Shown here piece by piece: positions 18,260 to 26,188 of a stretch of 64,000 bases of DNA. This DNA comes from Natronolimnobius baerhuensis (lineage in GTDB: Archaea; Halobacteriota; Halobacteria; Halobacteriales; Natrialbaceae). Made by a program: the position numbers and the translations under genes. The notes under the pieces were generated by a model, which searched no databases, had not been told where the DNA came from, and saw only the letters and a list, made by a program, of their open reading frames with translations. The DNA lies in NCBI RefSeq assembly GCF_002177135.1, contig NZ_MWPH01000003.1:62001-126000 (forward strand), given 5' to 3'. Each line of letters starts with the position of its first letter. Position 1 is the first letter of the stretch.

Positions 18260-18880
18260 ATGAAGCGACGTTCGCTCCTTTCAGTGGGTGGTCTCGGGCT
18301 GGCATCGGTTTCTGGCTTTGGGCTTTCGGTACAATCCAGAACTGCGGTACGAACGCCGGAAATCTCGGTTGAAGCGGATTCAGTTGCTGACGAGCGTGAT
18401 GTCTCAATTGCAGTTTCGCTTGAGCAAGGCTTCTCAGACGACAATCCCGCACAAATCACTATTGCATTGACGAATACCGCTGCTGTCGAGCAACGGTTCC
18501 AATTTGGACTCACGCCGCCGTTCTCTGCCTATTCTCCCACGGAGTCAAGTTCGATCTATCTTGTTCCCAACGACACGAGTAGTTGGCTTCCAGTAATTGA
18601 CGATGACGACCGTGTCCCAGCAGAAGAGACTGATCGCAGTGGAACAGAACTTATTCCCGATGAACCAATACATGGATGCTGGCGTCTTCCTCGTTCGGTT
18701 GGGTACCATCTGAGTGGTGTCGTTCTCTCGATGGACCCAGACGAAACGGTACAAGAGACGTACTCTATTTTCGGTTCTTCAACCAGTCGCCAGTGTTTGC
18801 CATCTGATGACTATCGCTTTATTGAAGAAAACTATCTTGGGCTTGATTGGGAGTGGGGAATCACGGTCTCCATTGCATGA
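18260..18880 (+). CDS. Secreted protein with Tat-type signal, unknown function
   Basis: 206 residues. The N-terminus 'MKRRSLLSVGGLGLASVSG' looks like a twin-arginine signal (R-R-S-L-L) without a lipobox Cys. The mature part is beta-rich and acidic, with 'SVAVSL...'-type strands, 'ITIALTNTAAVEQRFQFGL' and two Cys (in 'HGCWRLP' and 'SRQCLPSDDY'). The pattern suggests an Ig-like extracellular domain common among haloarchaeal surface proteins. Base composition is visibly more AT-rich than the neighbours (for example TTTATTGAAGAAAACTATCTT), so recent acquisition is likely. It sits between duplicated 3' ends of the lipoprotein gene and of rio1. Confidence 0.68.
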   Translation: MKRRSLLSVGGLGLASVSGFGLSVQSRTAVRTPEISVEADSVADERDVSIAVSLEQGFSDDNPAQITIALTNTAAVEQRFQFGLTPPFSAYSPTESSSIYLVPNDTSSWLPVIDDDDRVPAEETDRSGTELIPDEPIHGCWRLPRSVGYHLSGVVLSMDPDETVQETYSIFGSSTSRQCLPSDDYRFIEENYLGLDWEWGITVSIA

Positions 18881-18985
18881 CTATGTTGGTGGGACGGTCG
18901 ATAGTCATGCACATCTTCGCTGCATGGATCGCCTCCAAACGCCCACTCTCGTGTACAGAGTTACAACTGACTAAAACACTTGAAC

Positions 18986-19045
18986 TTAGTCTCGAGAGGG
19001 ATCTGGCTCCGGATTCGTGACGAACTCGAGCAGTTCGTCAACGTC
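18986..19045 (-). pseudogene. Displaced copy of the rio1 3' end
   Basis: Bases 18988-19045 match 20913-20970, the last codons of rio1, at 53 of 58 positions. The reading frame is kept: 'DELLEFVTNPEPDPSRD' then TAA, against 'DELLEFVTSPEPDPSRD' then TGA in rio1. Similarity stops abruptly upstream of 'DVD'. This is a fragment, not a gene, and it marks a duplication event. Confidence 0.85.
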
Positions 19046-19123
19046 TGTTATAGCCCGCCTTGAGTGCGCACAGCTTGCGACGGGACGCACCGGTTCATCC
19101 GGCCGATTCGGCTTGAGCCACGG

Positions 19124-19918
19124 TCACGACCAACACTCGAGGCGCTTCCACTCGTCGTCGGGAACGTCGATTGGGTTGCTCTCGAGCGTAGCACGGTCCT
19201 CGGGCCACTGTGTCGTCCGGTAGACGGCCTCGTCCGTGAACAGATAGGCGGCGATCCAGTCACCGTGGAACTCCGCTTGAGAGGCGTCGTTTTCGACGGA
19301 GAGGATGTGACCGTCGTGCTTGAGCAGGAAGTCGTCGCTGAAGTCGCCTGCGTTCAGCAGTCGTTCCAGCGAGTCAGCGTCGGTGACGGTTCGTGACTCG
19401 CCGGTTTCGACGACGGCGTTGATCGTTTCGACGAGTTGTGCAGCGTCCGAAAGTTGGTCGTCCGAGGTCGAGACGCGCTCGACGTCGGTGTCGTTCTCGT
19501 CAACTCCCTCGACGGAACTGCCGCCGCTCTCGTCAACCACACCGGGATCTCCCTCGTTTGGCGGCCGAATCAGCATTTTCCCGTCCCAGCTAGCCCCGGA
19601 AAAGCTCACGCTGGCGTCGATTCGTGCAACGGTTGTTTCGACGGCGGTCCGTGTCTCCTCAACGAAGCCACTCCGTCTAGCGTTCTCCGCCGCGGTCGTC
19701 GGGATGTAGTCCGCTTCGAACGCTTCGACGAACGGCTCGAGGGCGCTGCTCGAGAGAGTCGTCGGTGGCTCGACATCCGTTTCGGGACAGTCGCTGGCCG
19801 GCGCATCGGCGGGTGGGTCGTCCGGGAGTTCGTCACTGCCGTCGAACGCGCTCGAACAGCCTGCGAGTCCGATAGCCCCACCGACCCCGATGGCAGCCAG
19901 AATCCGCCGTCGCTCCAT
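19124..19918 (-). CDS. Tat-exported lipoprotein, unknown function
   Basis: 264 residues. The N-terminus 'MERRRILAAIGVGGAIGLAGCSSAF' has a twin-arginine motif and a lipobox (GLAGC, Cys21), so it is expected to be lipid-anchored on the outer face of the membrane. An acidic linker (DELPDDPPADAPASD) follows. The folded part has 'FVEETRTAVETTVARID', 'GASWDGKMLIRPP' and a C-terminus 'DVPDDEWKRLECWS'. No known family is recognised. Cys residues occur in 'ASDCPE' and near the C-terminus. It lies downstream of the RNA ligase on the same strand, but 138 bp away, and is unlikely to share its function. Confidence 0.72.
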   Translation of the reverse strand: MERRRILAAIGVGGAIGLAGCSSAFDGSDELPDDPPADAPASDCPETDVEPPTTLSSSALEPFVEAFEADYIPTTAAENARRSGFVEETRTAVETTVARIDASVSFSGASWDGKMLIRPPNEGDPGVVDESGGSSVEGVDENDTDVERVSTSDDQLSDAAQLVETINAVVETGESRTVTDADSLERLLNAGDFSDDFLLKHDGHILSVENDASQAEFHGDWIAAYLFTDEAVYRTTQWPEDRATLESNPIDVPDDEWKRLECWS

Positions 19919-19983
19919 ACCGTGACCGTGTCGGGTTCGCCGTAAATGTTTTCAGGTGATTGAAGAGATAACGCCATCGGACG

Positions 19984-20003
19984 ACTCGAGAGCGGCCGTC
20001 ATC
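19984..20003. repeat. 20-bp exact repeat, copy 2
   Basis: Identical to 17861-17880 and in the same orientation, between the RNA ligase stop and the lipoprotein start. See that entry. Confidence 0.6.
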
Positions 20004-20056
20004 GAGTTGATATCAGTTCGGGCCAATAAAGAGTGTTTTGCCCTGCCCAAACGCTG

Positions 20057-20908
20057 CTACGTCCCGTCCGTCCGCTCGTCGAGAAACGCTCGCGTGAGCG
20101 CGCCGACCTCGGCGCGAAACTCGCTCATCTCGAGAGTGTGCTCGCCGTGGGACAGCCGTCCGTGAGCCTCCCGAAGGATGTCCTCGAGAACGCGCTCGTA
20201 GTGCGTCTCGAACGTCACGGCTCGACCGTCGTCCTCGAGTTGCGTCGCGAGTCGCTCGAGTCGGTCCCGGGTCGCATACTGCGCCGCCAGTTTCTCGGCG
20301 GTCACATCGACCGGAGTCGGCGCGTCAGCGTCCCCAGCATCGGGATGGAGGAGTTTCGCACGCCGGCCTTGTTTATCTCTGATCACGACGCCTTCGGCTG
20401 GTCCATCGTACCACGCCGACTGTGGAATCGTGTACGACTCAGGGTCGAAATCGCGTGCGCGCCGTTCCCGTTCGAAGACGGTCACCGACTCGAGTCCGAT
20501 CCCATCGAAGATCGCATGAACTGCGTCCGGCGGGCGGAATGTTTCCGTGTCGGCCGACCAGACGTCGAACCCGAGAAACGACGGGATACGATCCCAGTCG
20601 TAGGCGACCGTCTGATAGCTGGTCGCCTCGCCAAAGAAGACGACATCTTCGACGTCGTCGACTGCGTTCCGGAGCGCCTCGCGGTCGAGGTGGTCCCGGA
20701 CGTATCGAACGGCGTGCTGGGCAGAATCGGGCACGTCGTCGGCATCGTCGTAGACACCGTTTCGGTCGCCGAATCGGATGAGCCCCGACTGCTGGAGTTG
20801 GAATCGGAGGTGTACGCCATCGATCTTCTCGAGCAGCCACAGGTGTCCGACATCAACGAGACCGTCCGGAGCAGCCTCGACCGACGGAACGGTCGGATAC
20901 TCCTTCAT
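20057..20908 (-). CDS. RNA ligase-like nucleotidyltransferase
   Basis: 283 residues of the covalent nucleotidyltransferase superfamily (RNA ligase, Rnl2-like). Motif I is K28-I-D-G31, the Lys being the AMP attachment site; 'FFGEAT' (91-96) supplies the motif III-type Glu/aromatic region, 'FLGFDV' follows, motif IV is 'EGVVIR' (172-177) and motif V Lys is in 'RRAKLL' (185). A helical C-terminal domain (195-283) is present. These residues predict ATP-dependent ligation or capping of RNA; the substrate is unknown. It starts two bases after the rio1 stop codon, so the two form an operon and a link to RNA maturation is plausible. Confidence 0.85.
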   Translation of the reverse strand: MKEYPTVPSVEAAPDGLVDVGHLWLLEKIDGVHLRFQLQQSGLIRFGDRNGVYDDADDVPDSAQHAVRYVRDHLDREALRNAVDDVEDVVFFGEATSYQTVAYDWDRIPSFLGFDVWSADTETFRPPDAVHAIFDGIGLESVTVFERERRARDFDPESYTIPQSAWYDGPAEGVVIRDKQGRRAKLLHPDAGDADAPTPVDVTAEKLAAQYATRDRLERLATQLEDDGRAVTFETHYERVLEDILREAHGRLSHGEHTLEMSEFRAEVGALTRAFLDERTDGT

Positions 20909-20910
20909 CG

Positions 20911-21777
20911 TCAGTCTCGAGAGGGATCGGGCTCCGGACTCGTAACGAACTCGAGCAGTTCGTCGGCGTCGGTCTCGAGGCCCTGTCGCGAGAAGAAACT
21001 CGCGACGTTCTCACAATCGCGTTCTAAGAAGTTGCGGCTGTTGGGGTGGTGAACGGTGACGGCCTGGCCGACGTCGATGATGACGAGTTGGCCCTCGTCG
21101 AAGACGACGTTGTACTCGCTCAGGTCGCCGTGGATGATGCCTGCGGAGTAGAGTCGGCGCATGTACTCGCGCATGACCTCGTAGGCGGTTTCGGGGTTCT
21201 CGATGGTGACCTCGCCGAGGCGCTTTGCGCGGCCCTCCTCGTTGCCGATGTACTCCATGACGAGGACGTTGCGCTCGGTGGCGAGTGGCTCCGGGACGCG
21301 GACGCCAGCCTTTTCGGCGCGCCGCAGGTTCGCCAGTTCCTTTTTCGTCCAGGCGAGCACGACATCTTTTTTCTTGCCGCCTAAGCCCTCGAATCGCGGG
21401 TCGCCCTCGAGGTAGTCGCGCATCTGGCGGAAGTTCGAGGCGTTGATCCGGTAGATCTTGACCGCGACGTCGCGGTCGTCACCCAGCGCGTGATAGACGT
21501 TTGCCTCCTTGCCCGTCGAAAGCGGGCCGCCGAAGGCCTCGACGTAGCCGTCCTGGACGAGCTTATACAGCGCCGCCAGCGTCGCGTCGTCGAACACCGA
21601 CTGCTCGACTTTGAACTGATCGGCATCTTTGATCCGCTCCTCGAACTGTTCGAACTTGCGGTCGCGCTTGCGGGCGATCCTGTCCGCCTCGGTCTCTGAA
21701 ACGTCTATCTCTTCCCATTCGTCGCCCGGCGTGTCGACCTCCTCGAGATCGACCAGTCCGAATTCTCCCTCTCCCAT
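20911..21777 (-). CDS. rio1: Serine/threonine protein kinase Rio1
   Basis: 288-residue atypical kinase/ATPase acting late in small ribosomal subunit maturation. The flexible nucleotide loop 'STGKEANVYHALGDD' follows a Rio-specific N-terminal helix region ('DAVRSKQ'-like, here 'DDATLAALYKLVQDGYVEAFGGPL'). The catalytic loop is 'GIIHGDLSEYNVVF' and the metal-binding loop 'IIDVGQAVTVHHPN', both diagnostic of Rio1. The C-terminus ends 'LEFVTSPEPDPSRD', and this segment is duplicated at 18986-19045. The RNA ligase gene follows with a 2-bp gap. Confidence 0.95.
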   Translation of the reverse strand: MGEGEFGLVDLEEVDTPGDEWEEIDVSETEADRIARKRDRKFEQFEERIKDADQFKVEQSVFDDATLAALYKLVQDGYVEAFGGPLSTGKEANVYHALGDDRDVAVKIYRINASNFRQMRDYLEGDPRFEGLGGKKKDVVLAWTKKELANLRRAEKAGVRVPEPLATERNVLVMEYIGNEEGRAKRLGEVTIENPETAYEVMREYMRRLYSAGIIHGDLSEYNVVFDEGQLVIIDVGQAVTVHHPNSRNFLERDCENVASFFSRQGLETDADELLEFVTSPEPDPSRD

Positions 21778-21949
21778 CTCCCTCTACGTACGGGACGGGT
21801 GCGGGTAAAGACTGGGTATTCCTTGGTAACCAAACGCGAAACGGTAGGTGCGACCGCTGCAGTCGCCACCTCCAGCCTTTTCTCGCCCAATTCCGTAACA
21901 CGGGTATGGACCACCTCGAGTATCTCGGAGCCAGGGACGAGGGCAAGCC

Positions 21950-22303
21950 ATGACCACATACGAGATCACCCTCGAGTGGCCGGACGGCCGAGCCGAAACG
22001 ATCTCGGTCTCGCCTCGAGAGTCGGTCCTCGAGGCGGCCGGGCACGAGGGGATTCGACTGCCGGCGGACTGCCGGAAAGGGACCTGTATCACCTGTGTTG
22101 GCCAGGTGGTCGGACTCGAGGGCGGCGATGAGAGCAACGACGCTGCAGCAGCGTTCGACTACCGACGCCAGCCCGCGGCCTTGACGGAACGCGAGCGAGC
22201 CGACGGCTACGTCCTCTTGTGCATCGCCATGCCGCAGGCGGACTGTCGCGTCCGCGTCGGGCCGATGGTCCGGTCGGAAGTCGGCGACAGCCCCTGGAGT
22301 TAA
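21950..22303 (+). CDS. [2Fe-2S] ferredoxin
   Basis: 117-residue plant-type ferredoxin. Cluster ligands are C41, C46, C49 (CRKGTCITC) and C91 (LLCIAMP). The usual haloarchaeal long ferredoxin has an extra N-terminal domain; this one is short and is probably a distinct paralogue. The loop between C49 and C91 is longer than in plant ferredoxin, carrying 'EGGDESNDAAAAFDYRRQP'. It starts with an ATG overlapping the stop of a 15-codon open frame (21906-21953), which may be accidental. It precedes ligA by 82 bp; no functional link is evident. Confidence 0.92.
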   Translation: MTTYEITLEWPDGRAETISVSPRESVLEAAGHEGIRLPADCRKGTCITCVGQVVGLEGGDESNDAAAAFDYRRQPAALTERERADGYVLLCIAMPQADCRVRVGPMVRSEVGDSPWS

Positions 22304-22385
22304 GACTCCTGAATACCGGCCAGTATGAGAGGCCAGCCGACGACGGTACCGTTAATTGGACGGCACCGAAATCCTCGAGCAACGA

Positions 22386-24539
22386 ATGTCTCTCGCCGAC
22401 GAAAACGTGGACGAGAACCCGTACCTGCGAGATCCGCCGACTGACTTCGAACCGGTCGACGACCTCGCGGACGAGGACGCCCGTGAGCAAGTCGACCTGC
22501 TCCGGGAGGCCATCTGCGAACACGACCGCCGGTACTACGTCGAAAGCGACCCGCTCATTGCGGATCGGGCCTACGACGCACTCTTTGCCCGCCTGCAGGA
22601 CCTCGAGGATGCCTTCGACTGCACCCATCCGGACAGCCCGACCCGAAGCGTCGGGGGCGAGCCACTCGAGGCGTTCGACACCGTCGAACACGTTGCGCCA
22701 ATGCTCTCAATCGACCAGAGCGGCGAGGCCGCGGACGTGCGAGAGTTCGACGAACGCGTTCGACGAGAAGTCGGTGACGTTCAGTACGTCTGCGAACCCA
22801 AATTCGACGGCGTCTCGATGGAGTTCGTTTACGAAAACGGCAGTCTCGAGCGCGCAGTCACGCGCGGGGACGGCCGCGAGGGCGACGACGTGACACGGAA
22901 CGCCCGCACCATCGGCTCGGTGCCCCAGAAACTCCACGGCGACTACCCCGACTTCCTCGCGGTGCGAGGCGAGGTCTACATGCCTAAAGACGCCTTTCAG
23001 GCGTACAACCGCGAACGCATCGAGCGCGGCGAAGAACCCTTCGCGAACCCGCGGAACGCGACCGCCGGCACCATCCGCCAACTCGACCCCGCCGTCGTCG
23101 CCGAGCGCCCGCTCGATGTCTTTTACTTCGACGTGCTCGAGGCCAGCGATCTCGAGGACAGCCACAGCGCGGAACTCGAGCGATTCCCCGAGTGGGGACT
23201 TCGCGTGACCGATCACGTGGAGTTCGCAGGCGATATCGACAGCGCGGAACCACGTTCCGCGGATCAGTCGAGCGGTGACGAGCCGCGAGACGCAATCAAC
23301 GGCGCACTCGAGTACCGCGACCACATGCTCGAGATGCGCGACGACTTGAACTACGAAATCGACGGCACGGTCATCAAAGTCGACGACCGCGCGGCCCGCG
23401 AAGAACTGGGTCGGACCGCACGCCACGACCGCTACGCCTTCGCCTACAAGTTCCCAGCCCGGGCTGAGGTGACCCCAATCGCAGACGTGGCCGTCCAGAT
23501 CGGCCGCACGGGTCGCGTGACGCCGGTCGCCCTGCTCGAGCCGGTCGACGTCGGCGGCGTCACGGTCTCGAGAGCGAGCCTGCACAATCCCGAGGAGATC
23601 GCCGAAAAGAACGTCGACATCGGCGATACGGTCCGCGTCCAGCGCGCGGGCGACGTGATCCCCTACGTCGAGGAGGTCGTCGAGAAGGGGGCGGCGAACG
23701 AGCCGGAGAGCCACTACGAACTCCCCGAGCACTGCCCCGTCTGTGACAGCGCCATCGAACGCGACGGGCCGATGGCGTTCTGTACCGGCGGGCTGGCCTG
23801 CGACGCCCAACTGCGGCGCTCGATCCAGTACTACGCGAGCGACGACGGCCTCGATCTCGAGGGACTGGGCGAACAGAGCGTCCGCCAACTCGTCGATGCC
23901 GGCTTACTCGAGTCGGTCGCAGACCTCTACGCCCTCGAGTGCGAGGCACTCACCGCACTCGAGGGCTGGGGCGAGACGAGCGCCGACAACCTCCTCTCGG
24001 AACTCGAGGACGCCCGGGAGCCGCCGCTTCCGGACTTCCTCTCGGCACTCGGCATTCCCCACGTCGGTCCCGCGACGGCTCGCGAACTAGCCCGCGATTT
24101 TGGCTCCTTCGCGGCGGTTCGCGAGGTTTCTGAGACCGACCCCGAGCGACTTGAGGGCGTCGACGACGTCGGGGAAACGGTCGCCCAGCAGATTCACGAC
24201 TTTTTCACGAGCGAGGCCAACGCAGCGGCCGTCGACGACATCCTCGAGCACGTCTCACCGCAGGAGGCCGAGATGGACGCAGGCGGCGACGAACTCGAGG
24301 GACTCACCTTCGTCTTTACGGGCTCGCTCGAGGGCGTGACCCGAAGCGAGGCCCAAGAAACGGTCGAGGCCCACGGCGCGAACGCGACGGGCAGCGTCTC
24401 GGGGAATACGGACTACCTCGTGGTCGGCACAAATCCGGGCCAGTCGAAACGCGATGATGCCGATGATAACGACGTTCCGATCATCGACGAAGACGAGTTT
24501 CGGGAGTTGGTAGGAGAGAAAGGGATTTCGCTCGAGTGA
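22386..24539 (+). CDS. ligA: NAD-dependent DNA ligase
   Basis: 717 residues, bacterial-type LigA known to have been acquired by haloarchaea. Domain Ia is at the N-terminus ('HDRRYYVESDPLIADRAYD'). The adenylation motif is K-F-D-G in 'CEPKFDGVSMEFVYENG', followed by 'TRGDGREGDDVTRN'. The OB fold follows, then a zinc finger with C-x2-C and two further Cys ('EHCPVCDSAIERD', 'FCTGGLACDAQ'), HhH repeats ('LEGLGEQSVRQLVDAG', 'GVDDVGETVAQQ') and a C-terminal BRCT domain ('GLTFVFTGSLEGVTRSEA'). Start 'MSLADENVDENPY' is preferred to an upstream ATG. Confidence 0.95.
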   Translation: MSLADENVDENPYLRDPPTDFEPVDDLADEDAREQVDLLREAICEHDRRYYVESDPLIADRAYDALFARLQDLEDAFDCTHPDSPTRSVGGEPLEAFDTVEHVAPMLSIDQSGEAADVREFDERVRREVGDVQYVCEPKFDGVSMEFVYENGSLERAVTRGDGREGDDVTRNARTIGSVPQKLHGDYPDFLAVRGEVYMPKDAFQAYNRERIERGEEPFANPRNATAGTIRQLDPAVVAERPLDVFYFDVLEASDLEDSHSAELERFPEWGLRVTDHVEFAGDIDSAEPRSADQSSGDEPRDAINGALEYRDHMLEMRDDLNYEIDGTVIKVDDRAAREELGRTARHDRYAFAYKFPARAEVTPIADVAVQIGRTGRVTPVALLEPVDVGGVTVSRASLHNPEEIAEKNVDIGDTVRVQRAGDVIPYVEEVVEKGAANEPESHYELPEHCPVCDSAIERDGPMAFCTGGLACDAQLRRSIQYYASDDGLDLEGLGEQSVRQLVDAGLLESVADLYALECEALTALEGWGETSADNLLSELEDAREPPLPDFLSALGIPHVGPATARELARDFGSFAAVREVSETDPERLEGVDDVGETVAQQIHDFFTSEANAAAVDDILEHVSPQEAEMDAGGDELEGLTFVFTGSLEGVTRSEAQETVEAHGANATGSVSGNTDYLVVGTNPGQSKRDDADDNDVPIIDEDEFRELVGEKGISLE

Positions 24540-24570
24540 TCGATGAACACCACCGTTCTGTGTGAACGAA

Positions 24571-24822
24571 CTATGAATTGCGCTCAATCCACGCACAGAA
24601 CTCTTCGAAGTCCCGTGCACCGGCACTGTCTGCGATTGACCTGAGTGTCCCTGTCCGGAGTTCGTCGTGCAGCGGAACCGTCACCCGTCGACGGTCGTCC
24701 TCGTTCGTTGGGTGTTCGTAGTACAGTTGCGCATGATCGCCGGTTGTTCGACGCCACTCGAAGCCCCCCGCGTTGACTAATGCTTTCACGACTTCCGCAC
24801 CCGAGAACGTCCGTCGTGCCAT
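24571..24822 (-). CDS. HicA-like mRNA interferase toxin
   Basis: 83 residues with the HicA/YcfA dsRBD-like fold: 'FSGAEVVKALVNAGGFEWRR', then the catalytic 'GDHAQLYY' His, 'VTVPLHDEL' and 'GTLRSIADSAG'. HicA toxins cleave mRNA when free of HicB. It follows the HicB gene with a 1-bp gap, in the antitoxin-first order. The open frame runs further upstream, through the HicB coding region; the ATG at 24822 (MARRTFSG) matches the family start. Confidence 0.85.
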   Translation of the reverse strand: MARRTFSGAEVVKALVNAGGFEWRRTTGDHAQLYYEHPTNEDDRRRVTVPLHDELRTGTLRSIADSAGARDFEEFCAWIERNS

Positions 24823-24823
24823 C

Positions 24824-25093
24824 CTACTCGAGGACGTCTGGCGGCTCTTGGTCGCCGGTCGTATTGTCCGCGGGATCGATTCCCAGTTCGTGGAGGTCGT
24901 CCTTCGTCGGCTCTCGGCCTCGGTCGCCGTTGTGAAGCGCAAGCGCCTCATCGAGGTTTTTCAGGGCGACATCGCGAGACGACCCCTGACTCGTCACGCC
25001 AGTCTCGAGATCTGTGGCGATCCACTGGCCGTCTTCTCGCCAGAGACGGATCTCGCTGTCTTGAACGTCACCGTCGCTCGCTGAACTGGCCAT
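24824..25093 (-). CDS. HicB-like antitoxin
   Basis: 89 residues with the partial-RNase-H-like HicB fold: 'SEIRLWREDGQWIATDLETGVTSQGSSRDVALKNLDEAL', the classical 'variable-strand plus helix' pattern. The C-terminal tail is acidic (NTTGDQEPPDVLE), with no obvious DNA-binding domain, so autoregulation is uncertain. The ATG at 25093 is preferred; a TATA-like CTTATG lies about 30 bp upstream, compatible with a leaderless start. Forms a toxin-antitoxin pair with the next gene. Confidence 0.8.
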   Translation of the reverse strand: MASSASDGDVQDSEIRLWREDGQWIATDLETGVTSQGSSRDVALKNLDEALALHNGDRGREPTKDDLHELGIDPADNTTGDQEPPDVLE

Positions 25094-25243
25094 TATATAC
25101 TGTTCTTGGAGGACGATTTGCATAAGCGTTCGGCTCCTCGAGGAACTGAGACACAAACCCCACAGACAGACTACTGCCAGTCAATTTCAGCCCGACCACA
25201 AACTGTCCTGCGCTTGGACTGGAAACTCAGATAGCAGACCGTC

Positions 25244-26188
25244 TCAGAGGTCGACGCGATTGAACCGATAGATCGCGAGGGCGATTGGGACGACGATCCA
25301 GCACAGCAGGACGATAAAGGCGAACCAGTCTTGCAGGTAGAACGGAAGCGAACCGTCGAAGAACAGCTCGAGCATGGCGACGCTTTCGTCATCGAGATTA
25401 GGAGCCGACGTGACAAACGAGAGCGCGTTCGCGTACGCGGCGTTCGGATTGAGGCTCTGATAGAACATCGCGGCCTCGAGGAGTGTGTCGCTCTCGGGGA
25501 GGTAGTCGTAGGAGATCAACATGCCGACGACGCCGACGACGGCGCCCCAGAAGACGTAAAACAGGGCGAAGACGCCGAAGGCTGCGGCGGCGGCAAACGT
25601 CGTCGAGCGAAGCAGCGAGGACACGGCGATGGTGACGCTCGTGTAGGCGATGCCGTACAGGACCGAGATCAACAGCAAGCCGAGGTAGTCGGTCACGTCG
25701 AACGTGCCGAGCAAGACGGCGACCGGAATCGCCGCGAGGACGAAGCCGATGATGAGCGAGAGCGAGAGGACGCTCGAGCGACCGATGAGCTTCCCGAGAA
25801 TGACGTCGGCTCGAGAGTGGGGAAGCGCGAGTAGAATCTTGATACTCCCGGATTCACGCTCGCCGACGATTGCCTTCCAGCCCAGCACGATTGCGATTGC
25901 GGGGATAATGAACGAGCCGACGCCGAAGACCTGACTGATGAGCACATCGGTCGTTGCCCCCTCAGCCAGAATCGCATCACCATCGAAGTAGGCAATCGCG
26001 CCCGTCAGCGTGACCAGCAGGATGAAGAAAAAGGCGCTGAGGAACCAGAACAGCCACGAGCGAATCGAATCCTGCAAGTCCTTTCGCGCCACCGCGAGGA
26101 CGCTTTCAGGGTTGATATCGAGCGCGCTCGAGGACTGTTCCGGCTCCGTCTCAGCCGTTCCCGCGCCCGTTTCTGTCTCAGTACTCAT
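25244..26188 (-). CDS. ABC-2 type transporter permease
   Basis: 314 residues, about six membrane helices: an N-terminal cytoplasmic segment ('VLAVARKDLQDSIRSW'), TM1 at about 48-68 ('FLSAFFFILLVTLTGAIAY'), then the characteristic 'GWKAIVGERESGSIKILLALPHSRADVILGK' loop of NosY-like ABC-2 permeases, and further helices to the C-terminus. The start overlaps the stop of the ATPase gene by ATGA, so they are translationally coupled. Substrate unknown; NosFY-like pairs export or assemble diverse compounds. No nos genes are near. Confidence 0.9.
   Translation of the reverse strand: MSTETETGAGTAETEPEQSSSALDINPESVLAVARKDLQDSIRSWLFWFLSAFFFILLVTLTGAIAYFDGDAILAEGATTDVLISQVFGVGSFIIPAIAIVLGWKAIVGERESGSIKILLALPHSRADVILGKLIGRSSVLSLSLIIGFVLAAIPVAVLLGTFDVTDYLGLLLISVLYGIAYTSVTIAVSSLLRSTTFAAAAAFGVFALFYVFWGAVVGVVGMLISYDYLPESDTLLEAAMFYQSLNPNAAYANALSFVTSAPNLDDESVAMLELFFDGSLPFYLQDWFAFIVLLCWIVVPIALAIYRFNRVDL

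Noticed and set aside
21906-21953. 15-codon frame overlapping the ferredoxin start (ATGA)
   Set aside because: Too short and without a ribosome-binding site; probably accidental.
22707-23888. 393-codon minus-strand open frame within ligA
   Set aside because: Lies wholly inside the well-supported DNA ligase and has no recognisable motif.
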